A stretch of 64,000 nucleotides of DNA, taken from Lachnospiraceae bacterium. Lineage in GTDB: Bacteria; Bacillota; Clostridia; Lachnospirales; Lachnospiraceae. The notes under the pieces are model-generated. The model saw only the letters and a program-made list of their open reading frames with translations, had not been told where the DNA came from and did not search any database. The DNA lies in assembly GCA_017621075.1 (NCBI GenBank), contig JAGATV010000017.1:1-64000 (forward strand). Direction: 5' to 3'. The position numbers and the translations under genes are program-made. Positions 8,545 through 16,334 of this stretch are shown here, one piece after another. Numbering within the stretch: position 1 is the stretch's first letter; each line of letters opens with the position of its first letter.

Positions 8545-9804
8545 TTATTCCACCAGCACCGGATTCTCCTCCACACTCCTTGGCAGTCCGTATCGGTCCA
8601 GGGCCTCCAGGAAGGGATCGGGATCGAACTCCTCCACAGTGTACACACCGGGCTTATTCCATTTGCCCGTAAGGAGCATCAGTGCCCCACACATGGCAGG
8701 CACTCCCGTAGTGTAACTGATCGCCTGGGATCCCACCTCTTTGTAGCACTCCTCGTGGTCGCACACATTATAGATATACCAGGTTTTTTCCCTGCCGTCC
8801 TTCCTGCCGGTAAAAATGCAGCCGATATTGGTCTTTCCCTTGGTACGGGGACCCAGGCTCGCAGGGTCCGGCAGCAACGCCTTCAAAAACTGGATGGGCA
8901 CGATCTCCCTTCCTTCGTACATCTCAGGCGTGGTGGACAACATGCCCACATCTTCCAGGCAGCGCATATGGTCCAGGTAACTCTGTCCAAAGGTCATAAA
9001 GAAGCGGATGCGCTTTACCTCGGGCAGATTCTTTGCCAGGGATTCGATCTCCTCATGATGCAGAAGATACATATCTTTTGTGCCCACCCGGTCAAAATCA
9101 TATTCCCGCTTGATGCTCATGGCAGGGATCTCTACCCAGCGGCCGTCCTCCCAGTAGCTGCCGGGTGCGGATACCTCTCTGAGATTGATCTCCGGATTGA
9201 AATTGGTGGCAAAAGCGTAACCGTGATCACCGCCGTTGCAGTCCAGGATGTCTATAGTGTCGATCTCATCAAATTCATGCTTTTTGGCATAAGCGCAATA
9301 AGCCTGGGTCACTCCGGGGTCAAAACCGGAGCCCAAAAGCGCCGTAAGCCCTGCCGCTTTAAACTTCTCCTGATATGCCCATTGCCAGGAATAGTCAAAA
9401 TATGCGGAGAAACCCGCCTCCCTGCAGCGCTTCTCATAAACGGCGCGCCACTTGGGGTCCTCCGTATCCTCCGGCTCGTAATTGGCCGTGTCCATATAAT
9501 TGACTCCGCATGCAAGGCAGGCATCCATAATGGTCAGATCCTGATAGGGCAGGGCGATATTCATGACCAGATCCGGCTGATAGGAACGGATCAGGGAAAT
9601 GACCTCCTCCACCTTGTCCGCATCCACCTTGGCGGTGGTGATGACCGTGGCGGTCCCGGGCGCCAGCTTGGCCGCCAGCGCATCACATTTTTCCTTGGTG
9701 CGGCTGGCAATGCAGATTTCCGTAAATACTTCACTGACCTGACAACATTTTTGAATGGCAACAGATGCCACCCCGCCGCAACCGATAATCAATACTCTGC
9801 TCAT
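8545..9804 (-). CDS. Carboxyspermidine dehydrogenase (saccharopine dehydrogenase-like)
   Basis: A 419-residue NAD(P)H-dependent reductase of the saccharopine dehydrogenase family (Lys1-like). In the alternative polyamine pathway it condenses putrescine with L-aspartate semialdehyde to carboxyspermidine, which NspC then decarboxylates. The N-terminal Rossmann motif VLIIGCGGVASVA is clear, as are the DTANYEPEDTED and FDYSWQWAYQEKF segments typical of this enzyme group. Genomic pairing with nspC and speB distinguishes it from lysine-pathway saccharopine dehydrogenases. Its ATG overlaps the speB stop codon (ATGA), so the two are translationally coupled. It cannot be told from sequence alone whether diaminopropane or putrescine is preferred; speB next door favours putrescine. 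Confidence 0.9.
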   Translation of the reverse strand: MSRVLIIGCGGVASVAIQKCCQVSEVFTEICIASRTKEKCDALAAKLAPGTATVITTAKVDADKVEEVISLIRSYQPDLVMNIALPYQDLTIMDACLACGVNYMDTANYEPEDTEDPKWRAVYEKRCREAGFSAYFDYSWQWAYQEKFKAAGLTALLGSGFDPGVTQAYCAYAKKHEFDEIDTIDILDCNGGDHGYAFATNFNPEINLREVSAPGSYWEDGRWVEIPAMSIKREYDFDRVGTKDMYLLHHEEIESLAKNLPEVKRIRFFMTFGQSYLDHMRCLEDVGMLSTTPEMYEGREIVPIQFLKALLPDPASLGPRTKGKTNIGCIFTGRKDGREKTWYIYNVCDHEECYKEVGSQAISYTTGVPAMCGALMLLTGKWNKPGVYTVEEFDPDPFLEALDRYGLPRSVEENPVLVE

Positions 9805-10700
9805 TTTCTCCTCCGTTCCGAAACATCACCGTTTCCCTTGTTTTTCTTTAAAAGTGCCAATAATACTTCTCTCACCACCTTGCAGGCCACAGCGGTGGAT
9901 GCTCCCGAAGCATCCAGCATGGGAGCCAGTTCATTCACATCCACTCCCACCACCTCTGTCTCTGCCACGGTGCAGACCGCCGCCAGCAGTTCCGGGAAAC
10001 TTACACCTCCCGCCTCCGGGGTGCCTGTGCCGGGAAAGGCCGACGGGTCCAGGCAGTCCAAGTCAATGGTCAGATACACCGGCACTCTTTGTGTGCGCAG
10101 GTTTTCTGTCACTTCCCTAAGTCCTTTAAAATCAAACCGGTGAAGGTCCGTGTGTTCTGCCGCAAAGGCAAATTCACTCCGCTCACCGCTGCGGATGCAG
10201 AATTGATGGATGCGTCCGTCCCCCATCAGTTCCTGGCAGCGCCTCAGCACGCATGCATGGCTTAAGCGGGCCCCCAGGTAATCCTCCCTGAGATCCGCAT
10301 GGGCATCAAAATGGATGATGTGAAGCTGCGGCCACTGTTTCAGAGCCGCCCGCACCGCCCCCAGGGTCACCAGGTGCTCCCCGCCCATCATAAAGGGCAG
10401 CTTGCCATCCTCTATGATCTGTGACGCCCTGTCCTCAATATCCTGCAAAGCCGCCTCAGACGAACCAAAGCACAGCTCCAGATCCCCGCTGTCAAACACC
10501 TGATAATCCGTAAGATCCTCATCCTGATAAGGACTGTAGGTCTCCAGGCCATAGCTTTCATGGCGGATGGCCGATGAGCCGAAACGGGCTCCCGGACGAT
10601 AGCTTGTGGTGGAATCAAAGGGGGCGCCAAACAGCACGATTTCCGATTCCGGATAATCCCCATCACAGCCGATGAAAGTTTCAACATTTCTTTCCAACAT
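9801..10700 (-). CDS. speB: Agmatinase (ureohydrolase family)
   Basis: A 299-residue Mn2+-dependent ureohydrolase that hydrolyses agmatine to putrescine and urea. The metal ligands are visible: His109 in GGEHLVTLG, the DAHAD motif at 132-136, and DLD at 213-215. Length matches SpeB (about 290-300). I place the start at 10700 (MLERNVETF), with AAGGAG 11 bases upstream. The alternative GTG at 10712 would sit directly on that site. Between speE and the carboxyspermidine dehydrogenase gene, it completes arginine to putrescine with SpeA. Arginase or formiminoglutamase activity is less likely given the operon. Confidence 0.93.
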   Translation of the reverse strand: MLERNVETFIGCDGDYPESEIVLFGAPFDSTTSYRPGARFGSSAIRHESYGLETYSPYQDEDLTDYQVFDSGDLELCFGSSEAALQDIEDRASQIIEDGKLPFMMGGEHLVTLGAVRAALKQWPQLHIIHFDAHADLREDYLGARLSHACVLRRCQELMGDGRIHQFCIRSGERSEFAFAAEHTDLHRFDFKGLREVTENLRTQRVPVYLTIDLDCLDPSAFPGTGTPEAGGVSFPELLAAVCTVAETEVVGVDVNELAPMLDASGASTAVACKVVREVLLALLKKNKGNGDVSERRRK

Positions 10701-10740
10701 ATTCTCCGTCACTCCTTTTTGCCGATCCTGTACCTTGTTC

Positions 10741-11595
10741 CTACCGCTCTACTTCCTCCAGCATTTCCTCTAAGAAAGCCGGCAGATAAAAAGCTCCCAC
10801 ATGCAGACGGGTCGTGTAATAGCGTGTTCTGAGATGCTTACTGTTCCATCTGTCCGGGTTTAAGTCCTCTATAGGATGATATTTCTTGCTGGCGAAGCCG
10901 AACAGCCAGTAGCCTGCCGCATAGGTGGGAATATGCGCCTGGTATACCCGGCTGATGGGAAAGGTATTCACGATCCGCTTGTGACTGCGCTGCATGGCCA
11001 TGGCATCCTCCGCATAAAAGGGGCTTCCCTGCTGATTGACCATGATGCCGTCCTCCTCCAGCGCCTTGTAGCAGTTGCCATAAAATTCCCTGGTAAACAG
11101 CCCCTCCGACGGTCCGAAGGGATCGTTGGAATCCACGATGATCAGATCATACTGATCCTCACACCTGCGGATAAATTTCAAAGCGTTCTCGTAGTAGATA
11201 TGGACTCTCTCATCATCCAGACGGCAGGCATTCTCTGGCAGATACTGACGGCAGGCCTCCGCCACCATCTCATCCATCTCCACCAGATCGATACGGGTAA
11301 TCTGTTCATAGCGGGTCAGCTCCCTGACTACACCGCCGTCACCCACGCCGATGACCAGCACTTTTGTAATATTGGGATGCACCGCCATTGGCACATGCAC
11401 GATCATTTCATCATAAATGAACTCATCTCTCTCGGTCAGCATGATATTGCCGTCCAACACTAACACCCTTCCAAACTCCGGTGTCTCCAGCACATCTATC
11501 TTCTGGTAGTCACTTTTTTTGGAATACAGCTGTCTGTCTACCCGAAGACTCAGCTTTACATCCGGGGTATGACTCTCACTGAACCATAATTCCAT
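10741..11595 (-). CDS. speE: Spermidine synthase-type aminopropyltransferase
   Basis: A 284-residue protein with the SpeE layout: a small N-terminal beta domain, then a Rossmann methyltransferase-like domain with the nucleotide motif VIGVGDGGVVREL and the active-site segment DSNDPFGPSEGLF, where classical enzymes usually read DSTDPxGP. SpeE transfers the aminopropyl group of decarboxylated SAM to putrescine. GGAGGG precedes the start at 11595. The SAM decarboxylase gene speD is absent from this operon and window, while a second complete spermidine route (dehydrogenase and nspC) is present. SpeE therefore either depends on a distant speD or makes another product. Confidence 0.9.
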   Translation of the reverse strand: MELWFSESHTPDVKLSLRVDRQLYSKKSDYQKIDVLETPEFGRVLVLDGNIMLTERDEFIYDEMIVHVPMAVHPNITKVLVIGVGDGGVVRELTRYEQITRIDLVEMDEMVAEACRQYLPENACRLDDERVHIYYENALKFIRRCEDQYDLIIVDSNDPFGPSEGLFTREFYGNCYKALEEDGIMVNQQGSPFYAEDAMAMQRSHKRIVNTFPISRVYQAHIPTYAAGYWLFGFASKKYHPIEDLNPDRWNSKHLRTRYYTTRLHVGAFYLPAFLEEMLEEVER

Positions 11596-11645
11596 TTCCG
11601 CCCTCCATTCACTTTCCGCATCTTTGGTGTCACAAAAATCTGTCT

Positions 11646-13175
11646 TTATTTCAGCACATTTAAGTACTTGATATCCGGATCCGCAGGACCTGTCATGTTA
11701 CAGCCCTTGATCTTTGCATAATTGATATATTTCAGAATATCCGGGGTGATCCGCTCTCCCGGTGCCAGAATGGGAATGCCCGGCGGATAGCACATGACAA
11801 ATTCACTGCAGATACGCCCTGTAGTCTCCATTAGCGGCAGGCTGATCTTGTCCGCATAGAATGCCTCCTGGGGACTGGCCACCACTTCCGGATCAATATA
11901 TTCCTGGGTCAGCATACCCGACGGGTCCTTCTGGTAACGGCGGCGGATCTCCGCCAGTGCGCTGACCAGCCGCTCCACCTCCTGCCACCTGTCTCCGATG
12001 GACAGATACGCCAGGATATTGCCAAGATCACCAAACTCTATCTGGATATCGTAATCATCCCGCAGCGTGTCATAGACCTCAATTCCCGCCAGACCGATAT
12101 CCAGGGTATGAATGCTCAGCTTCACCGGGTCAAAGTCAAACACCGAGTCCCCGTTGATCAGTTCCCTGCCGAAAGCATAATACCCGCCGATCTGATTCAC
12201 CTCATCTCTGGCATATTCCGCCAGTTCACAGACATGCCGGAACACTTCCCTGCCCCTGAGAGCCAGATTCCGCCTTGAAATATCCAAACTGGACATGAGA
12301 AGATAGCTGCCGGAGGTGGTCTGAGTCAGATTGATGATCTGCCTTACATAACCCTCCTGTACATTGGGCCCTGCCAACAGGAAGCTGGACTGGGTCAGGC
12401 TGCCTCCGCTCTTATGCATCGACACTGCCGCCATATCCGCTCCTGCTGCCATGGCGGATACAGGGAGATCGTCTCCGAAATAAAAGTGGGTGCCATGGGC
12501 CTCGTCTGCCAGGCACAGCATCCCTGCATCATGGGCCATCTCCACGATCGCCTTCAGATCCGAGCACACACCGTAGTAAGTGGGGTTGTTCACCAGAATG
12601 GCTACCGCATTGGGATGTTCCGCTATGGCTTTAGCCACCTGCTCCCGCTTCATGCCCAGGGAGATGCCCAGTCTTTTGTCCACATCCGGATTCACATACA
12701 CGGGAACGGCTCCACACAGCACCAGTGCGTTGATGACACTTCTATGGACATTCCTGGGCAGGATGATCTCATCCCCCCGCTTGCAGGCAGTCAGCACCAT
12801 ACTCTGCACGGAACTGGTAGTGCCTCCCACCATCAGAAAAGCATGCGCCGCACCAAAAGCCTCTGCCGCCAGCTGCTCCGCCTCTCTGATCACCGAAATG
12901 GGATGGCAGAGATTATCCAGTGGCTTCATGCTGTTTACATCCACACCCACACACTGCTCTCCCAAAAATTGCGTCAGTTCCGGATTGCCCCGTCCTCTCT
13001 TATGTCCGGGGACATCAAACGGCACCACCCGCATCTTTCGGAACCGCTCCAACGCCTCATAGATCGGCGCCCGGTTCTGATCCAGATCCTTGTGGGTGTT
13101 CCCTGCGCCCTCTTGTTCCATACCGCCCTCCGGCTTTGTTTTTCTTTGCTCCTGATTTTCCATGGCCACATCCAT
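11646..13175 (-). CDS. speA: Arginine decarboxylase, Orn/Lys/Arg decarboxylase fold I family
   Basis: A PLP-dependent decarboxylase of about 509 residues, of the small Gram-positive type lacking the N-terminal wing domain. The PLP lysine is Lys255 in SMHKSGGSLTQ, with DEAHGTHF (224-231) supplying the cofactor aspartate; PGHKRGRG near residue 56 is a family mark. Substrate arginine is inferred from the downstream speB; lysine or ornithine cannot be excluded from sequence. The frame is open back to 13220, inside the upstream terminator, so the real start is probably ATG 13175 (after GAAGAAAGAG) or ATG 13163. It is the first gene of the polyamine operon, and its leader holds a large structured RNA. 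Confidence 0.9.
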   Translation of the reverse strand: MDVAMENQEQRKTKPEGGMEQEGAGNTHKDLDQNRAPIYEALERFRKMRVVPFDVPGHKRGRGNPELTQFLGEQCVGVDVNSMKPLDNLCHPISVIREAEQLAAEAFGAAHAFLMVGGTTSSVQSMVLTACKRGDEIILPRNVHRSVINALVLCGAVPVYVNPDVDKRLGISLGMKREQVAKAIAEHPNAVAILVNNPTYYGVCSDLKAIVEMAHDAGMLCLADEAHGTHFYFGDDLPVSAMAAGADMAAVSMHKSGGSLTQSSFLLAGPNVQEGYVRQIINLTQTTSGSYLLMSSLDISRRNLALRGREVFRHVCELAEYARDEVNQIGGYYAFGRELINGDSVFDFDPVKLSIHTLDIGLAGIEVYDTLRDDYDIQIEFGDLGNILAYLSIGDRWQEVERLVSALAEIRRRYQKDPSGMLTQEYIDPEVVASPQEAFYADKISLPLMETTGRICSEFVMCYPPGIPILAPGERITPDILKYINYAKIKGCNMTGPADPDIKYLNVLK

Positions 13176-13197
13176 CTCTTTCTTCACTCGTAAATAC

Positions 13198-13234
13198 AAA
13201 AAAGCAAGACCCGTGCACACATCACCTGTCTTGC
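13198..13234 (-). terminator. Terminator at the end of the speA leader RNA
   Basis: On the minus strand GCAAGAC (13234-13228), a 17-nt loop and GTCTTGC (13210-13204) form a stem followed by TTTTTT (13203-13198). It ends about 23-35 nt before the possible speA start codons. Its 5' arm and loop contain ACAGG, which could also pair with the upstream CCTGT at 13260-13264, a competing pairing that would open the terminator. Confidence 0.75.
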
Positions 13235-13580
13235 TTCAAAATTCGTCCTTTAGGCCCTTACAGGCAGATATTTCCTGTGGGGCTTTGAATTTGGATTGGT
13301 CAGAGTCTATATAGCAATTACACTTTTACTACTCTTATTGACTGTTTCACAAGTCAGTGCGTCAGCACCTTTTCGGTTTCAATCTTTCTTACAGAAAACC
13401 AACTTATAAAATTTGAGCTCTTAACTCCCGGAGCTTTGGAAACTCCGCAATCAATAAGGCAACGAAAGTTGCCAGTCGGCAGTGGACCCGGCTGTCCGTA
13501 TGGCCTTGACTTCCCCACAAGAGAAGTGGTCCCAAATTGCTCTGAAAAGACCCTGAATCATCTCAATCTTTTCAAAAAGT
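13198..13580 (-). ncRNA. Large structured leader RNA upstream of speA (class unassigned)
   Basis: About 380 nt lie between a strong promoter and a U-tract terminator. On the minus strand there are many stable hairpins: GGCAAC-TTTC-GTTGCC (13473-13458), CGGAG/CTCCG (13447-13429), ACTTC/GAAGT with an outer GGACC/GGTCC helix (about 13532-13484), GTGC-TGAC-GCAC and GACT/AGTC. AATTTGG (13538-13532) can pair with CCAAATT (13294-13288), while TCAGAG (13545-13540) can pair with CTCTGA (13305-13300), which together make a pseudoknot. I find no T-box, SAM, lysine, cobalamin or ykkC core. It may be a standalone RNA (the raiA motif is one candidate by general resemblance, unverified) or a polyamine-operon riboswitch. 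No credible ORF fits it. Confidence 0.65.
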
Positions 13581-13586
13581 AGTTAT

Positions 13587-13615
13587 ATGTTATCATCCCG
13601 CAACTGCTTTGTCAA
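13587..13615 (-). promoter_or_regulatory. Sigma-A promoter of the leader RNA and polyamine operon
   Basis: TTGACA (13610-13615) and TAACAT (13587-13592) lie on the minus strand with a 17-base spacer. The perfect -35 box points to strong transcription of the leader RNA. Start of transcription is expected near 13580. Confidence 0.7.
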
Positions 13616-13905
13616 TCATCCCATCCGGAAAAATACATCAAAAATTGCATCCCTATCAATCCCTACATACAACAGCGTATCTATCAGTGCCATTTCTTTC
13701 TCCTCATCACACGCCAAAATGCTCACTTCGATCGCCCCGCTCTATTCCTCTGAAGGAATTCCGACAGGATTCCTTCACGGATACACTCCCCAAACGCCCG
13801 TTCCGTCGCTTCATTTCCGGCTGTTTTCCGTCCCGTTATAAAATACCGCAAAATACGGAGTAGGAAGTTTGATCATAAAAAATTCTTAAGATTATCCCGA
13901 CACCA
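13616..13905. other. Intergenic stretch between divergent promoters
   Basis: About 290 bases with no convincing gene. Short open frames here lack ribosome sites and family features. The only structure seen is an inverted repeat, TGAAGGAAT (13751-13759) with ATTCCTTCA (13769-13777), without a U-tract. Confidence 0.5.
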
Positions 13906-13934
13906 TTGTCATTTACAATATATAGTACTATAAT
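13906..13934 (+). promoter_or_regulatory. Sigma-A promoter of the tocopherol-cyclase-like gene
   Basis: TTGTCA (13906-13911), 17-base spacer and perfect TATAAT (13929-13934), about 50 bases before the ATG at 13986. The spacer end and -10 box include the small palindrome TATAGTACTATA. Confidence 0.75.
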
Positions 13935-13985
13935 AGAGATAATGAACACGATATCTAGCGTAACCAAAGAATAGAGAAGATACTG

Positions 13986-15119
13986 ATGAATCGATCCGAC
14001 TTAGATAGAAATGCTTATATGCTGCGCGGTCCTTTAGCCAAACGAGGATATGTGCGCTGGTACCACTCTTTCAAAGGAATGGCACCGGGCACCGGGAATA
14101 TGCGCACTTTTTTTGTGGAATATCTCATCCTGAATCCTGCCCTGGGATCTTCCCAGCCTATTTTGGGACAACACCCTTATTTTAAGAGGCGCAGGATGAA
14201 GCCCTCTTATGTGATGGTAAAAGCAGGCGTCTTTCCTGACGAGAACGGAGAAGACGGCAGGCAGTTAAATGCTTTTTACCCCATGACCTCACTGAAGGTC
14301 ACCCAAAGTCCTTTTACCCTGCAGACAGAAGACTGCTTCTACAGTGAAAACCGCATTGCAGGATTTATCGATGTTTCAGCGGCGAAGGCCCGCCACCGCT
14401 CCCTGATGACAGATGCCGGCTGTATGGAATGGGATCTGGAGATTCACAAGGCAGTATCCTGCCACACCGGATTCATTGCCAATCCTTTCTTTACTGCCAT
14501 CGGAGCCCTCAACAGTTTCTGGCACGGAGAAGGCATCCGTTCTTTCTTCCAGGGAACCGTTTCCCTGGATGGTGTGGTTTATGAGGTCATTCCCGACCAA
14601 AGCTATGGCTATGCCGACAAACACTGGGGCCGAAGTTTCAACAATCCGTTATTGCGCCTTTCCTCCGGACATATCGTCAGCGGCCGCACCGGCCGGGATT
14701 TGAAGCATTCCGCCCTTGCCGTGGACGGCTGTTGTCCCAAGTTTCTGTGTTTTCCGTTGCGGCGAAGGCTTATCATTCAACTGACCTATATGGGAGAAGA
14801 TTTTGAATTTCATTTTGCGAGGCCCGGGACGCTGTCCCGCTGCAAATGGAAGGTAACGGAGACCAACAAACGGTTTATCTGGCACATCATGGCTCAAAAC
14901 AAAGATGCCGTCCTTAAATTGATCTTAAGCTGTACCAAAGAACACTTGATGGATCTGACTTATGAAAACCCCGACGGCAGCCTTACTGCCGCTCCTCTCC
15001 TGGGAGGCGGCTGTGGCGTGGGTACGATTGAACTCTATCGCCGCCAGGCAGGATCAGTACAGTTGATCGATACCCTTTCTGTCAAGGACGCTCTCTGTGA
15101 ATATCAGTCCCAAGCCTAA
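13986..15119 (+). CDS. Tocopherol cyclase-like family protein
   Basis: A 377-residue soluble protein with no signal peptide or membrane segment. It resembles the tocopherol-cyclase/AttH/CrtC-like lipocalin-fold superfamily: the N-terminal KRGYVRWYHSFKG segment, the central EWDLEIHKAVSCHTGF region, and DQSYGYADKHWGRSF with its conserved W-G-R. Plant and cyanobacterial relatives cyclise prenylated quinols, but an anaerobic Firmicute is not expected to make tocopherol, and bacterial homologues are uncharacterised. It is transcribed alone from a good promoter, divergent from the polyamine operon, and ends in a strong terminator. A lipid or terpenoid substrate is only a guess. Confidence 0.7.
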   Translation: MNRSDLDRNAYMLRGPLAKRGYVRWYHSFKGMAPGTGNMRTFFVEYLILNPALGSSQPILGQHPYFKRRRMKPSYVMVKAGVFPDENGEDGRQLNAFYPMTSLKVTQSPFTLQTEDCFYSENRIAGFIDVSAAKARHRSLMTDAGCMEWDLEIHKAVSCHTGFIANPFFTAIGALNSFWHGEGIRSFFQGTVSLDGVVYEVIPDQSYGYADKHWGRSFNNPLLRLSSGHIVSGRTGRDLKHSALAVDGCCPKFLCFPLRRRLIIQLTYMGEDFEFHFARPGTLSRCKWKVTETNKRFIWHIMAQNKDAVLKLILSCTKEHLMDLTYENPDGSLTAAPLLGGGCGVGTIELYRRQAGSVQLIDTLSVKDALCEYQSQA

Positions 15120-15156
15120 AAAACAGGGGCTGCGGCATCGCCGCAGCCCCTGTCTC
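15118..15156. terminator. Bidirectional terminator between tocopherol-cyclase-like gene and iscR-like gene
   Basis: A 14-bp GC-rich stem (15123-15136 and 15140-15153) with a three-base loop separates two convergent genes. On the minus strand it is followed by TTTTTT, making a strong terminator for the regulator gene. On the plus strand the U-tract is weaker. Confidence 0.85.
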
Positions 15157-15175
15157 ATCCTTTTCCACATCAGTA

Positions 15176-15616
15176 TCAGATACTGAAATCATACATTTCA
15201 AGACGTTTGTTATGTTGTTCCACAAGATCGGCAATGGTTACATTATCCACGACCTTGTTGATGGCATCATACAGATCCTTCCATACCTGGAGCGTGTCAC
15301 AGATATCCCCCCGTTCACACTCATCTGCATTTTCTCCCAGACAGGCTACCGGGGCCAATGACCCCTCCGTCAGTCTAAGGATCATTCCCACGGTGTATTC
15401 TCTCGGATCTTTCGCAATGCGGTATCCTCCCTGGGCACCCCGCACGCTCTTGACGAAGCCAGCCTTATTTAAGACCGCAATGATCTGCTCCAGATATTTC
15501 TCGGAAACTCCCTGACGGGTCGCAATATCCTTTACCTTAATGCACTCTCCCGTATTGTGCAATGCCAGATCCAACATGACCCGCACTGCATATCTGCCCT
15601 TTGTCGAGATCTTCAT
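15176..15616 (-). CDS. Rrf2/IscR-family transcriptional regulator
   Basis: A 146-residue winged-helix regulator beginning MKISTKGRYAVRVMLDLA, the Rrf2-family signature. The recognition region SVRGAQGGYRIAK is present, and three cysteines (Cys92, Cys100, Cys106; CX7CX5C) stand where IscR binds a 2Fe-2S cluster, so it is probably a redox or Fe-S sensor rather than a cluster-less CymR. No isc or suf genes are near; the closest genes are the methionine importer, raising the possibility of control of sulfur amino acid uptake. It has its own promoter and terminator. Target genes are inferred, not shown. Confidence 0.88.
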   Translation of the reverse strand: MKISTKGRYAVRVMLDLALHNTGECIKVKDIATRQGVSEKYLEQIIAVLNKAGFVKSVRGAQGGYRIAKDPREYTVGMILRLTEGSLAPVACLGENADECERGDICDTLQVWKDLYDAINKVVDNVTIADLVEQHNKRLEMYDFSI

Positions 15617-15661
15617 GATTTACCTTTCTATTTCCTAGTATCTCTATATGATTACATTAAA

Positions 15662-15690
15662 ATAATACTCTATGGTTCTTCCCTTGTCAA
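15662..15690 (-). promoter_or_regulatory. Sigma-A promoter of the Rrf2-family regulator
   Basis: TTGACA (15685-15690), 17-base spacer and TATTAT (15662-15667) on the minus strand, directly downstream of the metI stop codon. The stretch CATAGAGTATTAT around the -10 resembles part of the dyad at the metQ promoter, which could mean shared control; this is weak evidence. Confidence 0.7.
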
Positions 15691-15697
15691 GAAGATT

Positions 15698-16333
15698 TTA
15701 GGAAAGCTTCTTATAAAGCAGGTTTCCGATACTTTGAATGATTTGCACAAACACGATCAATATGATACTTGTCACGATCAGATAATTCACTTTGTATGCC
15801 TGATAGCCGTAACGGATCGCCACGTCTCCGAGACCTCCTGCGCCGATGGCTCCTCCCATTGCACTGTAACCGATCAGGCTGATCATGGTAAGCGTGATCC
15901 CCGAAAGGATCGACGGCACGGCTTCTTTCAGATAAACTCTGAAAATAATCTGTGCATCACTGGCTCCGAAAGACCTGGCTGCCTCGATCAATCCACTGTC
16001 CACTCCCCGCAGCGCAGATTCGATGACCCTGGCCACAAAGGGAATTGCGGAAATCGTCAATGGCACAATGGCTGCCGTAGTTCCGATGGCTTTCCCCACT
16101 AACAGCCGGGTAAACGGAATCACAATGACCATCAGAATAATGAAAGGGAAGCTTCTGAAAGTATTCACCAAAAAATCCAGTATCCCGTAAATGATCTTAT
16201 TGGGTTTCAATCCGTCCGGTGCTGTCAGTGTCAGGACGATCGCCGGGATAAAACCAATGATGACCGAAAACAGGGTGGACCAGAATACCATTGTAAGTGT
16301 CTGTCCTGTAGCTTTGATAATAATATCCGTCAT
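15698..16333 (-). CDS. metI: Methionine ABC transporter permease
   Basis: A 211-residue inner permease with about five membrane helices and the ABC coupling motif in ESALRGVDSGLIEAARSFGAS (EAA loop). MetI forms the membrane channel of the MetNIQ importer for methionine and its derivatives. It follows metN with one base between stop and start and is the last gene of the unit. Length and sequence are typical of the family. Confidence 0.93.
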   Translation of the reverse strand: MTDIIIKATGQTLTMVFWSTLFSVIIGFIPAIVLTLTAPDGLKPNKIIYGILDFLVNTFRSFPFIILMVIVIPFTRLLVGKAIGTTAAIVPLTISAIPFVARVIESALRGVDSGLIEAARSFGASDAQIIFRVYLKEAVPSILSGITLTMISLIGYSAMGGAIGAGGLGDVAIRYGYQAYKVNYLIVTSIILIVFVQIIQSIGNLLYKKLS

Positions 16334-16334
16334 A

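Noticed and set aside
8755-10143. 462-codon plus-strand open frame
   Set aside because: Antisense to the carboxyspermidine dehydrogenase and speB genes, with no recognisable domains.
13198-13580. tmRNA, RNase P RNA, 6S RNA, T-box or SAM riboswitch
   Set aside because: None of the conserved cores of these RNAs (for example the T-box AGGGTGG element, RNase P GAGGAAAGTC, or a terminal CCA) is present.
13587-13863. Two overlapping 84-codon plus-strand frames
   Set aside because: They lie in the divergent promoter region, lack ribosome sites and resemble no protein family.
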